Assembly: GCA_900546665.1 (NCBI GenBank)
Contig: URDY01000011.1
Location: 21,536-85,535 of the forward strand
From: an uncultured Paraprevotella sp.
Lineage (GTDB): Bacteria > Bacteroidota > Bacteroidia > Bacteroidales > Bacteroidaceae
Reading direction: 5' to 3'
DNA length: 64,000 nucleotides
The position numbers were made by a program, and so were the translations under genes. Below the pieces are notes generated by a model. The model searched no databases and was not told the DNA's origin. It worked only from the letters and a program-made list of their open reading frames with translations. How positions within the stretch are numbered: the first letter of the stretch is position 1; each line of letters starts with the position of its first letter. Shown one piece after another: positions 9,084-18,675 of this stretch.

Positions 9084-10565
9084 ATGGTAAAAAAAGCAGG
9101 TACACTGGTGATTGCCCTATTGTCTGTGGTTTTGTTGAAAGCCCAGGATACTTTGTTGCATTATCGCGTGGAAACAGGCATAACAGCCGGAACTGGTGAT
9201 TATGTGCCTCTTTGGCTGACAGCCAACCGGAACGGACTGTCTGGTGTAGAATCCCCCAATGCCTATTTGCGGGCAGGCGCTGATTACCGTAAGACGTTCA
9301 GACGCGGATGGCATGTGGCGGCCGGATTGGATCTGGCCGGTGCAGTGAATCAAACATCTAATTTTGTGGTCCAGCAGGCTTACGTGGATGTAGGATGGCG
9401 TTTCCTGAATTTGAGCATAGGTAGTAAAGAACGGGAACCGTTGGGTAAAATCGCTGATCTGACCAGTGGAGGTATGGTAGAAGGTAATAATGCCCGTCCC
9501 GTTCCACAAGTTCGTGCAGAAATTCCCGAATATTTGGATGTCCCCGGTTGTAAAGGCTGGTTTGCCTTCAAGGGATATGTGGCTTATGGTCGGTTTACGG
9601 ATGATCGTTGGCAGCGTGATTTCGCCTCCCCATATCATCAGCCTTATCTTGATAATATACTCTATCACAGTAAGGAACTGATGCTGCGTTTCGGAAATAA
9701 ATCTGTATTTCCGTTGGAAGCAGAAATCGGCATGTTGATGTCTGCTCAATTTGGAGGAGAAAAGTATGTATTTAAAAATGGGCAGTATGTGATGGATGTG
9801 GATATGCCGGATGGTTTGAAAGATTATTTAAAAGTATTTATTCCTTCAAGCGGAGGAAGTGATACTCCAAGAGGTGATCAGGTCAATGTATACGGAAATC
9901 ATGTTGGCAGTTGGAATTGTGCCTTAACTTATTATCTGAAGGACTGGAAGTTCAGAATGTATTATGAGCATCTGTTTGATGATCATTCTCAAATGTTTTT
10001 TGAGTATGGGCGTTGGAAAGACGGACATCTTGGTTTGGAAGTTACATTTCCTGAAAACAGATGGATTAAAACTTTGTTATGGGAAGGATTGGCTACTAAA
10101 GACCAGACCGGTCCGATCTTATATGATGGTTATGCTGGAGCGTTTCCTGAGTATCAGGTCAGTGCTAGAGATGATTACTATAACAACTATTACTATTTAA
10201 GTTGGCAACATTGGGGAATGGCTATGGGTAATCCTTTATTGTATGGTCCGATATATAACAAGGATGGCAGTTTGAAGTTTAGAAGTAACAGGGCTAGGGC
10301 ACATCATGTGGCGTTTAGTGGACAGCCATCTACGGAATGGGGATATAGGGTGATGGCTTCGTTTACGCGTCATTGGGGTACCTATGACCAGCCTCTTGAT
10401 GAGATCGCCCGCCAGTTTAATTCTCTTTATGAAGTTACCTATACACCTCAGGCCATTCGTGGTTGGACGTTTTCTGCTGCTCTTGGCTGGGATCAGGGCG
10501 ATTATCTGGGTAACAGTGTAGGAGGAATGATAACAATAAAAAAAGAAGGAATATGGATCAAATGA
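9084..10565 (+). CDS. Wzi-family capsule assembly / outer-membrane beta-barrel protein
   Basis: The 493-residue protein begins with a signal peptide (hydrophobic core about residues 5-18, ending near KAQD). The mature part is rich in aromatic, alternating strand sequence. The start VETGITAGTGDYVPLWLTANRNGL and the later YGRWKDGHLGLEVTFP-like strands are characteristic of the Wzi capsule assembly family, in which Wzi is an outer-membrane lectin anchoring capsule. Bacteroides encodes several such proteins outside capsule loci. A lipoprotein gene overlaps its 3' end by 13 bases. Ligand unknown. Confidence 0.8.
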   Translation: MVKKAGTLVIALLSVVLLKAQDTLLHYRVETGITAGTGDYVPLWLTANRNGLSGVESPNAYLRAGADYRKTFRRGWHVAAGLDLAGAVNQTSNFVVQQAYVDVGWRFLNLSIGSKEREPLGKIADLTSGGMVEGNNARPVPQVRAEIPEYLDVPGCKGWFAFKGYVAYGRFTDDRWQRDFASPYHQPYLDNILYHSKELMLRFGNKSVFPLEAEIGMLMSAQFGGEKYVFKNGQYVMDVDMPDGLKDYLKVFIPSSGGSDTPRGDQVNVYGNHVGSWNCALTYYLKDWKFRMYYEHLFDDHSQMFFEYGRWKDGHLGLEVTFPENRWIKTLLWEGLATKDQTGPILYDGYAGAFPEYQVSARDDYYNNYYYLSWQHWGMAMGNPLLYGPIYNKDGSLKFRSNRARAHHVAFSGQPSTEWGYRVMASFTRHWGTYDQPLDEIARQFNSLYEVTYTPQAIRGWTFSAALGWDQGDYLGNSVGGMITIKKEGIWIK

Positions 10566-10999
10566 GAATAAAGGTCTTTAGTCTGGTTATCGGACTTTTC
10601 TGTCTGATAGGATGGAGTTCATGTACAGATAAGGCGCCCATAAATGGTAATCTTGACGGACAGTGGCAGTTGATGCATATAGAGGATCGTGCAACAGGTG
10701 AGACTATAGACTGTCATCGCTTGTATTGGGCTATTCAGTTGTGGGTAATTGAACTAAAGGATCGAGGGGATAATAAATATGGTGATTATATAGGGCGTTT
10801 TGTCTATAATGAAGAAGAAAATACAGTGAGAGTTTCCGATTTTAGAGTCAGATATGATGAGGATAAGCTGGCTACGGAGAATCAATTGCTTCAATATGGC
10901 ATTCCTTCTACAGATGCTGTTCTTGAAGTCGTCAAGGCAGATGGAAAGAATCTGATTCTCCAGTCGGAAACATCAATATTGTACTTTCGTTCTTTTTGA
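10553..10999 (+). CDS. Lipocalin-like lipoprotein
   Basis: The 148-residue protein has a signal peptide with a lipobox-like end at WSSC, so it is probably lipidated. The mature region begins with LDGQWQLMHI, the opening strand seen in lipocalin-like Bacteroidetes proteins, and continues as beta-rich sequence. Start choice: ATG 10553 has an AGAAGGA motif six bases upstream; a second ATG at 10562 overlaps the Wzi stop as ATGA. The overlap indicates co-expression with the Wzi-like gene. Function unknown. Confidence 0.65.
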   Translation: MDQMRIKVFSLVIGLFCLIGWSSCTDKAPINGNLDGQWQLMHIEDRATGETIDCHRLYWAIQLWVIELKDRGDNKYGDYIGRFVYNEEENTVRVSDFRVRYDEDKLATENQLLQYGIPSTDAVLEVVKADGKNLILQSETSILYFRSF

Positions 11000-11115
11000 C
11001 AGAACTTTTGGAGAAATATGGTGTCATGCTTTTGACATAGTTCGACCCAATGAAAAAAACTTTTAAAATAAGAATGTTTTTTTGCCATAAAATAGCATAT
11101 ATCGAAAGATTTTTG

Positions 11116-11123
11116 TAAATTTG
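11116..11123 (+). promoter_or_regulatory. gapA promoter -7 element
   Basis: TAAATTTG fits TAnnTTTG and is followed by a ~100-base untranslated leader before the gapA ATG. A convincing -33 box was not seen. Confidence 0.5.
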
Positions 11124-11218
11124 CAGTGCGCTAAGGAAAGAAGTTTTATTCACTCCTCAGAGTGCACAGATTATAGAGAATTGAGTTTAATAACTTATAT
11201 TTCAACCTTTAATTTTAA

Positions 11219-12241
<1,023 letters not shown>

Positions 12242-12261
12242 TTCAACTGTACAAAGTATTT

Positions 12262-12288
12262 AAGGCCACCTTATTGGTGGCCTTTTTT
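12262..12288 (+). terminator. gapA Rho-independent terminator
   Basis: AAGGCCACC (12262-12270), a 5-base loop and GGTGGCCTT (12276-12284) form a perfect 9-bp stem followed by a T-run. Confidence 0.93.
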
Positions 12289-12362
12289 GTTTTTGCAGCC
12301 TAAAGATAGATCTTTTTCTGTCGTTCTTTCAGTTAACTGGTTATATTTTCCATTTTTTTTAT

Positions 12363-12370
12363 TATGTTTG
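12363..12370 (+). promoter_or_regulatory. miaA promoter -7 element
   Basis: TATGTTTG matches TAnnTTTG and lies 25 bases before the miaA ATG. Confidence 0.5.
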
Positions 12371-12395
12371 CAGTTTCTATAAATAGTTATTGCTG

Positions 12396-13313
12396 ATGAA
12401 ATATGATTTGATAGCGGTGGTAGGGCCGACTGCTTCGGGTAAGACAAGTTTGGCTGTTGCACTGGCAAAGGAGTTGGATACTGAAATAATCAGTGCAGAT
12501 AGTCGTCAGGTTTATCGAAGAATGGATCTGGGGACAGGAAAAGACTTGTCTGACTATCATGTAGAGGGGGACCGCTATATTCCATACCATTTGATTGATA
12601 TTGTAGAACCTGGAACCAAATATAATGTATTTGAATACCAGCAAGATTTCATGAAAGTCTACGAAGATATGAAATCTAGAGAGCTATTGCCTGTTTTGTG
12701 CGGTGGAACCGGAATGTATGTGGAGGCCATACTTAAGGGTTTCAATTTGATACCGGTGCCGGAGAACAAAGCTTTGCGTGAGCAGTTATCTGATAAAACA
12801 TTGCAAGAATTGGCGGAATTTTTAAGCAGTTATAAGAATTTACATAATGTGACGGATCTGGATACTACCAAAAGGGCAATAAGAGCTATTGAAATAGAGG
12901 AATATAAACGTACGCATCAGGTGGAAGAACGTCCTTTTCCTAAGTTGAATGCTTTGGTGGTAGGAATTGATGTAGATAGGGATACAAGAAGAGAGCGAAT
13001 TACACGCAGATTAAAGCAACGTTTGGAAGATGGTATGCTGGATGAAATACGTGGTTTGCTGGCAGAGGGTATTCCGGCTGATGATTTGATTTATTATGGT
13101 CTTGAGTATAAGTTCCTTACTCAATATATAATTGGTGAACTCAGTTATGATGATATGTTCAGGAAACTGGAGATTGCCATACATCAGTTTGCCAAAAGGC
13201 AAATGACTTGGTTTAGGGGAATGGAAAAGCGCGGAATACCTATATATTGGTTGCCGGAGAAATGGTCTATGGAAGAAAAATTGAAGACGATTATGCAACG
13301 TTTGTCAAAGTAA
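12396..13313 (+). CDS. miaA: tRNA dimethylallyltransferase
   Basis: The enzyme transfers a dimethylallyl group to A37 of tRNAs reading UNN codons. The P-loop GPTASGKTS lies at about residues 10-18, followed by DSRQVYRRMDLGTGK and the GGTGMYVEAIL motif, all diagnostic. Length (~305 residues) is normal. I chose ATG 12396; a TTG at 12390 is an in-frame alternative but places two extra residues before the conserved MKYDLIAVVGPT start. The lipid-kinase-like gene starts 49 bases downstream and may share the transcript. Confidence 0.95.
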   Translation: MKYDLIAVVGPTASGKTSLAVALAKELDTEIISADSRQVYRRMDLGTGKDLSDYHVEGDRYIPYHLIDIVEPGTKYNVFEYQQDFMKVYEDMKSRELLPVLCGGTGMYVEAILKGFNLIPVPENKALREQLSDKTLQELAEFLSSYKNLHNVTDLDTTKRAIRAIEIEEYKRTHQVEERPFPKLNALVVGIDVDRDTRRERITRRLKQRLEDGMLDEIRGLLAEGIPADDLIYYGLEYKFLTQYIIGELSYDDMFRKLEIAIHQFAKRQMTWFRGMEKRGIPIYWLPEKWSMEEKLKTIMQRLSK

Positions 13314-13362
13314 TGTGAGATTTGAAGCCGATTGATTTTAATCTAATTAAAATGAAATAATT

Positions 13363-14295
13363 ATGTCTGTTGAAGCTGCAAGATGGGGGATTATTTATTG
13401 TCCCAAAGAAGGAACAAGTCAAATTCATAAGCAATGGGAAGAAATATGTGCTTATTTGACGGAAAAAAAAGTGGCTTATGATTTTGTGCAGAGTGAATCC
13501 AGTTATTCTGTAGAAAGACTGGCTGCTATGTTGGCTGGTAATGGATATTCTACTATTGTCATAGTGGGAGGAGATGCTGCACTTAACAGAGCTTTGAATG
13601 GCATTCTTGCGTTAGGAGACGAGGTGAGACAACGGGTTGCTATAGGAGTGATTCCAAATGGTTGGGGAAATGATTTTGCCCATTTCTGGGGTATTGAAGA
13701 AGATAATTACAAGCAGACTATTGACTGGTTGATTGCCCGGCGTATCCGTAAGGTTGATGTAGGATATTGCTTGACTGAGGTGCAGGGCAAACAGTATGTA
13801 CGTTATTTCCTGAATTGTGTTAATGTTGGATTGGTTGCTGATATAATGAATATTAAGCATAAAACCCGTCGTTTCTGGGGAGCATTGACGATGTCCCATT
13901 TAGCTTCAATGTTTTTGTTGCTGTTTCAACGAATGGAACATAAAATGCATTTTAAAGTCAATCAGGATGAAATCAATCGGAGTGTGATGACAGTCTGTAT
14001 AGGTAGTGCTCGTGGATATGGACAGACACCAAGTGGCGTACCCTATAATGGACTTCTGGATGTTTCAGTAGTGGAGCGGCCGGAGATGGCGCAAATGATG
14101 GAATGTTTGTGGATGCTTTATTCCGGACGTTTCTTGAATCATAAAGCCGTAAAGTCTTACAGAACCAGAAGAGTCAACTTCTTTAATCATGGCAAGGCTA
14201 CGGTTAGTTTGGATGGAGCGGTATGGCCAGAGGCAACCACTCCTATGGAAGTTGGTATTCATCCTGAATGGTTGAATTTTATCATACCATCCTGA
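13363..14295 (+). CDS. Diacylglycerol/sphingosine-kinase family protein with altered ATP motif
   Basis: The 310-residue protein has the overall pattern of the DAGK catalytic family (YegS/DgkB-like): an N-terminal nucleotide-binding domain, the motif IPNGWGNDFA (about 97-106) equivalent to the family's GTxNDFA, and a C-terminal beta domain ending with DGAVWPEATT. The hallmark GGDGT is replaced by GGDAA (about 69-73), so the loop that binds ATP phosphates is changed. It may be a lipid kinase with altered chemistry or a non-catalytic homologue. It is cytosolic or membrane-peripheral by inference. A stem-loop terminator follows. Confidence 0.72.
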   Translation: MSVEAARWGIIYCPKEGTSQIHKQWEEICAYLTEKKVAYDFVQSESSYSVERLAAMLAGNGYSTIVIVGGDAALNRALNGILALGDEVRQRVAIGVIPNGWGNDFAHFWGIEEDNYKQTIDWLIARRIRKVDVGYCLTEVQGKQYVRYFLNCVNVGLVADIMNIKHKTRRFWGALTMSHLASMFLLLFQRMEHKMHFKVNQDEINRSVMTVCIGSARGYGQTPSGVPYNGLLDVSVVERPEMAQMMECLWMLYSGRFLNHKAVKSYRTRRVNFFNHGKATVSLDGAVWPEATTPMEVGIHPEWLNFIIPS

Positions 14296-14366
14296 TATCT
14301 CCATTTTGTAAAATGAAGATAAAAGTTGATTGTTTGATAAAGGTTCATTAAATTGATAAAAAATAG

Positions 14367-14410
14367 CCACAGCATATCTCTGTATTGGAGTTTTTGCTGT
14401 GGTTTTTTTT
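14367..14410. terminator. Terminator between the lipid-kinase-like gene and the Crp/Fnr gene
   Basis: CCACAGCA (14367-14374) pairs with TGCTGTGG (14395-14402), flanked by A-rich and T-rich runs. It can serve both convergent genes. Confidence 0.75.
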
Positions 14411-14478
14411 ATATTGTTATTTTGAATAGTTGTTCAGAATTATTTTTTGTGTTGTAATGACACAAGTTAAGTGCTGGG

Positions 14479-15180
14479 CTAACCGATTTTGGAGATTTTT
14501 TTTAATTTATCTTCATCAATAATTTTAATTTTTCTACCGTCAATAGCAATTATTTTTTCTGTGGCAAAATTAGACAGTGTTCTGATGGCATTTGATGTTG
14601 TCATGTTGGAAAGGTTAGCCAAATCTTCGCGTGACAGATAAATGCTTAGTGTACATTTGTCTTCCTCCAATCCATAACTTTCTTTAAGGAAAAGTATGGA
14701 TTCAGCCAATCTTCCGCGTATATGTTTCTGGGTGAGGTTGACTGTCCTTTCATCAGCAATACCTAAATCGATGGACAATTGTCTGATAAAGAACCATGCC
14801 AAATCATTGTTTTCTTTTATTAAATCTGTAATGGTAGTCATGGGAATAAGCCCAATTACGGAAGTTTCAAATGCAGCAGCTGCTGTGACATAAGCCTGGT
14901 TGGCAAAATAGGCCCGGTAGGCGAAATATTCCACGGGTTTGATTACGCGGATAATCTGATTACGATTTCCGACGCCGTTCTTGAATATCTTAACCTTTCC
15001 AGACAACAGGCACATTAATTGTGTAGGATATTCTCCTTCACTGTAAATAGGCTCATTTTTTTTGTAAGTCTGCACCGTTAAATTTTTTATAAGATATTCT
15101 TTCTGTACTTCATTTAACGGATTGTATAAATCAGAAATCTTCGCTAAGATTTCTTCTTCACTGATGTCTTTTTTTACCAT
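14479..15180 (-). CDS. Crp/Fnr-family transcriptional regulator
   Basis: The 233-residue protein combines an N-terminal cyclic-nucleotide-binding-type beta-roll (about residues 25-145; PIYSEGEYPTQLMCLLSGKVKIF) and a C-terminal winged helix (about 160-230; YLSREDLANLSNMTTSNAIRTLSNF). No FNR-type N-terminal cysteine cluster is present, so an iron-sulfur oxygen sensor is unlikely; the ligand is unknown. It is divergent from the glycogen operon with 228 bases between the start codons, so it could regulate that operon, but no binding site was identified. Confidence 0.85.
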   Translation of the reverse strand: MVKKDISEEEILAKISDLYNPLNEVQKEYLIKNLTVQTYKKNEPIYSEGEYPTQLMCLLSGKVKIFKNGVGNRNQIIRVIKPVEYFAYRAYFANQAYVTAAAAFETSVIGLIPMTTITDLIKENNDLAWFFIRQLSIDLGIADERTVNLTQKHIRGRLAESILFLKESYGLEEDKCTLSIYLSREDLANLSNMTTSNAIRTLSNFATEKIIAIDGRKIKIIDEDKLKKISKIG

Positions 15181-15217
15181 AACCTAAAAATCTGCTGCAT
15201 AATTATGTTCAAGAGCA

Positions 15218-15225
15218 CAAAATTA
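15218..15225 (-). promoter_or_regulatory. Crp/Fnr gene promoter -7 element
   Basis: The minus strand reads TAATTTTG (TAnnTTTG), about 38 bases before the ATG. Confidence 0.45.
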
Positions 15226-15341
15226 ATACAATTGTATTAATTGAAAAAGTAATCAGATTCAAAAAATATATTTTATGGCATGTTTTTATGATTTTATTAA
15301 AATAAATTATGAATTAGCTTTTCTTTTTGTGTAAGATTTAT

Positions 15342-15349
15342 TATTTTTG
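15342..15349 (+). promoter_or_regulatory. Glycogen operon promoter -7 element
   Basis: TATTTTTG matches TAnnTTTG and leaves a ~50-base leader before the debranching enzyme gene. Confidence 0.5.
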
Positions 15350-15408
15350 GGGTGATTTATAGATGAACAAAATTTAGAAATTAGAAACCTTATAATAAAT
15401 TCTAAACT

Positions 15409-17358
15409 ATGAGTTATATACAGTTTGATAAGACTCTGATGACGAATCTGGAGGAATCTTTGCCAAAAGAGATTTTACGTTCAAATCGTTCAGGAGCTTA
15501 TTCTTGTTCTACAATAGTAGATTGTAATACAAGAAAATACCATGGTTTATTGGTTGTTCCTATTCCAGATTTGAATGATGAAAACTATGTATTATTATCT
15601 TCATTGGATGAAACAGTAGTTCAGCATGGTGCTGAATTTAATCTGGGATTGCATAAATACCAAGGCAATAATTTCAGTCCATTGGGGCACAAGTACATTC
15701 GTGAATTCAATTGTGACAAAGTGCCGACTACAATCTATCGGGTAGGCGGAGTGTTGCTCAAGAAAGAGAAAGTATTTCAACATTATGAAAACAGAATCAT
15801 AATCCGTTATACGCTTTTGGATGCACATTCCGAAACTATTTTGAGGTTAAGACCATTTCTGGCATTCCGTAGCGTTAGGGAATATACACACGAAAATGCC
15901 GGAGCTAGCCGTGATTATCAACCAATAAATAATGGTATCAAAACAAGAATGTATGAGGGCTACCCGGACCTTTACATGCAATTGAACAAAAAGAATGACT
16001 TCATTTTCCAACCGGATTGGTATCGGGGAGTTGAATATCCCAAGGAACTTGAAAGAGGTTATGCTTTTACTGAAGATTTGTATGTACCCGGCTATTTCGA
16101 ATTTACCATAAAGAAAGGTGAGAGTGTAGTCTTTTCTGCCGGACTTTCGGAAATTAAGACAAGTCAGTTGAAGCAAATCGCTGATTTCGAGGTGGGTATT
16201 AGAACGCCTCGTGATAATTTCTATCATTGTCTGGTTAATTCGGCACATCAGTTCTATTATCATGTTGATAACGAAAACTATATTTTAGCAGGGTATCCAT
16301 GGTTCAAATGTCGTGCAAGAGATATGTTTATAGCATTGCCTGGTCTGACCTTGCCCAATGATGAGGTGGAACATTTTGAGCAATGTATGGTTACTGCTGA
16401 GAAAGCTATCCGTGAATTTATGGAGAATAAACCTTTAACTGTGAAAATTCATGAGATGGAGCAGCCAGATGTATTGCTTTGGGCTATCTGGTGTATGCAG
16501 CAGTATGCTAATATCGTTTCTTTCCATAAGTGTATAGAAAAATATGGTAAACTGTTGAAAGATATAGTTTATTATATTAAGGGTAGTTCGCATCCTAATC
16601 TGAAAATGAAAGAAAATGGCTTGTTGCATTCAAAAGGTAAGGATAAGGCTGTTACATGGATGAACTCTACTGCAAATGGAAGACCTATCGTGCCGAGAAG
16701 TGGTTATATTGTAGAGTTTAATGCATTGTGGTATAATGCACTGAGATTTAGTGAAGAGATATGCCGTAAGATGGAAAGGCTTAATGAAGCAGATGAATTT
16801 GCTGCATTAGCTGAAAAAGTTAGAGTCTCATTTAAGCAGGTGTTCCTGAATCAATATGGTTATCTGTATGATTATGTGGATGAAACAAATGATACACAAG
16901 ATTGGAGCGTTCGTCCTAACATGATCTTTGCTGTATCTTTAGAATATTCTCCATTAGATTTACCGGAAAAGAAAAAAGTATTTGATATTTGCACAAAGGA
17001 ATTGCTTACTCCGAAAGGATTGCGTTCTCTTAGTCCCAAGAGCGGCGGATATAATCCGATGTATGTAGGACCGCAGATCCAGCGTGATTATGCTTATCAT
17101 CAGGGTACTGCTTGGCCGTGGCTGGGAGGCTTTTATATGGAAGCTTGTATGCGTCTTTATAAGCGGAGTCGTATAAGTTTTGTGGAGCGTTTGTTGGTAG
17201 GCTTTGAAGAAGAGATGTTCTCGCATTGTGTGGGAACTATACCTGAACTTTTCGATGGAAATCCTCCATTTAATGCCCGAGGGGCTATTTCATTTGCAAT
17301 GAACGTAGGTGAAATTTTGCGAGTAGTAAAGATCTTGGATAACTATAATATGGAATAG
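15409..17358 (+). CDS. Glycogen debranching enzyme (amylo-alpha-1,6-glucosidase, GH133-like)
   Basis: The 649-residue protein has the bacterial/archaeal glycogen debranching N-terminal domain (about residues 15-240; opening SNRSGAYSCSTIVDCNTRKYHGLL) and a C-terminal (alpha/alpha)6 amylo-alpha-1,6-glucosidase domain (about 280-645) with GYPWFKCRARDMFIALPGL and the downstream PQIQRDYAYHQGTAWPWLGG motif. It removes alpha-1,6 branch stubs of glycogen in the cytosol; no signal peptide is visible. First gene of a three-gene operon with a glycosyltransferase (13-base gap) and a GH57-like protein. Confidence 0.92.
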   Translation: MSYIQFDKTLMTNLEESLPKEILRSNRSGAYSCSTIVDCNTRKYHGLLVVPIPDLNDENYVLLSSLDETVVQHGAEFNLGLHKYQGNNFSPLGHKYIREFNCDKVPTTIYRVGGVLLKKEKVFQHYENRIIIRYTLLDAHSETILRLRPFLAFRSVREYTHENAGASRDYQPINNGIKTRMYEGYPDLYMQLNKKNDFIFQPDWYRGVEYPKELERGYAFTEDLYVPGYFEFTIKKGESVVFSAGLSEIKTSQLKQIADFEVGIRTPRDNFYHCLVNSAHQFYYHVDNENYILAGYPWFKCRARDMFIALPGLTLPNDEVEHFEQCMVTAEKAIREFMENKPLTVKIHEMEQPDVLLWAIWCMQQYANIVSFHKCIEKYGKLLKDIVYYIKGSSHPNLKMKENGLLHSKGKDKAVTWMNSTANGRPIVPRSGYIVEFNALWYNALRFSEEICRKMERLNEADEFAALAEKVRVSFKQVFLNQYGYLYDYVDETNDTQDWSVRPNMIFAVSLEYSPLDLPEKKKVFDICTKELLTPKGLRSLSPKSGGYNPMYVGPQIQRDYAYHQGTAWPWLGGFYMEACMRLYKRSRISFVERLLVGFEEEMFSHCVGTIPELFDGNPPFNARGAISFAMNVGEILRVVKILDNYNME

Positions 17359-17371
17359 CGGAGGGAAAGTT

Positions 17372-18655
17372 ATGAAAGTATTAATGTTTGGATGGGAGTT
17401 CCCTCCTCATATTTTAGGAGGACTCGGAACAGCTAGTTATGGTCTGACGAAGGGATTGTCTCTTCAGCCGGATATGGATATTACATTTTGTATACCAAAA
17501 CCTTGGGGTGACGAGGATCAGAGTTTTATGAAAATAATAGGTATGAATAGCGTACCTATAGTATGGCGTGATGTTGATTGGAATTATGTTCAAAGCAGGG
17601 TAGGCAGCTATATGGATCCGCAGTTATACTATGATTTGCGTGATCATATTTATGCAGATTTTTCTTACATGTACGTCAATGATCTTGGATGTATGGAATT
17701 TTCAGGCCGTTATCCTGATAACTTACATGAGGAGATTAATAATTATTCAATAGTGGCAGGTGTGGTTGCACGCCAGCAACAGTTTGATATCATACATGCT
17801 CATGATTGGTTGACTTATCCTGCAGGAATTCATGCCAAGCAGGTAAGTGGAAAACCATTGGTCATTCACGTTCACGCAACTGATTTTGACCGGAGTAGAG
17901 GTAATGTCAATCCTACGGTTTATGGCATAGAAAAGAATGGAATGGATTATGCTGATTGCATCATGTGTGTAAGTGAATTGACCCGGCAGACTGTCATTAA
18001 TCACTATCATCAGGATCCGGCAAAATGTTTTGCAATGCATAATGCGGTTTATCCTTTGGCTCCTGAGCTTCAGGCTATAGTTGATCAACGTAAACCAAGT
18101 AGCGAACGGAAAGAGAAAGTAGTGACATTCCTGGGACGTATTACCATGCAGAAAGGCCCAGAGTATTTTATAGAAGCTGCTAAGCGGGTGCTGGATCGTA
18201 CACATAATGTGAGATTTTGCTTCGCTGGTAGTGGTGACATGATGTCAGCAATGATAGAAATGGCTGCAGCATACGGAATTGCTGACCGTTGCCATTTCCC
18301 TGGATTTATGAAGGGTAAACAGGTTTTTGAATGTTTCCGTGACAGTGATGTGTATGTTATGCCTTCCGTATCAGAACCTTTTGGTATTTCGCCGTTGGAA
18401 GCGATGCAGAGTGGTGTGCCGTCAATTATCAGTAAACAGTCCGGATGTGCAGAAATCCTGGATAAATGTATAAAAATTGATTATTGGGATATAGATGCGA
18501 TGGCAGATGCCATGTATGCCTTGTGTACTTATCCGGGTTTGCATGAATATTTGCAGGTTGAAGGTAAGAAGGAAGTTGACGGTATTACATGGGAAAAAGT
18601 AGGGCAACGTATTCGTAAGCTTTACGATGAAACGATTCAGAAATGTAAATATTAA
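17372..18655 (+). CDS. Glycosyltransferase, GT-B fold (glycogen-synthase-like)
   Basis: The 427-residue cytosolic protein starts with MFGWEFPPHILGGLGTASYGL, the glycine-rich loop of GT4/GT5 enzymes, and has the C-terminal EPFGISPLEAM signature (about residues 334-344) whose glutamates bind the sugar nucleotide. The N-terminal domain includes HAHDWLTYPAGI, also typical of glycogen synthases. In related Bacteroidales this gene lies with the debranching enzyme and GH57 gene and is the best candidate for glucan chain elongation. ADP- versus UDP-glucose preference cannot be read from the sequence. Confidence 0.85.
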   Translation: MKVLMFGWEFPPHILGGLGTASYGLTKGLSLQPDMDITFCIPKPWGDEDQSFMKIIGMNSVPIVWRDVDWNYVQSRVGSYMDPQLYYDLRDHIYADFSYMYVNDLGCMEFSGRYPDNLHEEINNYSIVAGVVARQQQFDIIHAHDWLTYPAGIHAKQVSGKPLVIHVHATDFDRSRGNVNPTVYGIEKNGMDYADCIMCVSELTRQTVINHYHQDPAKCFAMHNAVYPLAPELQAIVDQRKPSSERKEKVVTFLGRITMQKGPEYFIEAAKRVLDRTHNVRFCFAGSGDMMSAMIEMAAAYGIADRCHFPGFMKGKQVFECFRDSDVYVMPSVSEPFGISPLEAMQSGVPSIISKQSGCAEILDKCIKIDYWDIDAMADAMYALCTYPGLHEYLQVEGKKEVDGITWEKVGQRIRKLYDETIQKCKY

Positions 18656-18675
18656 AAATAAGAATTAGAATAAAT

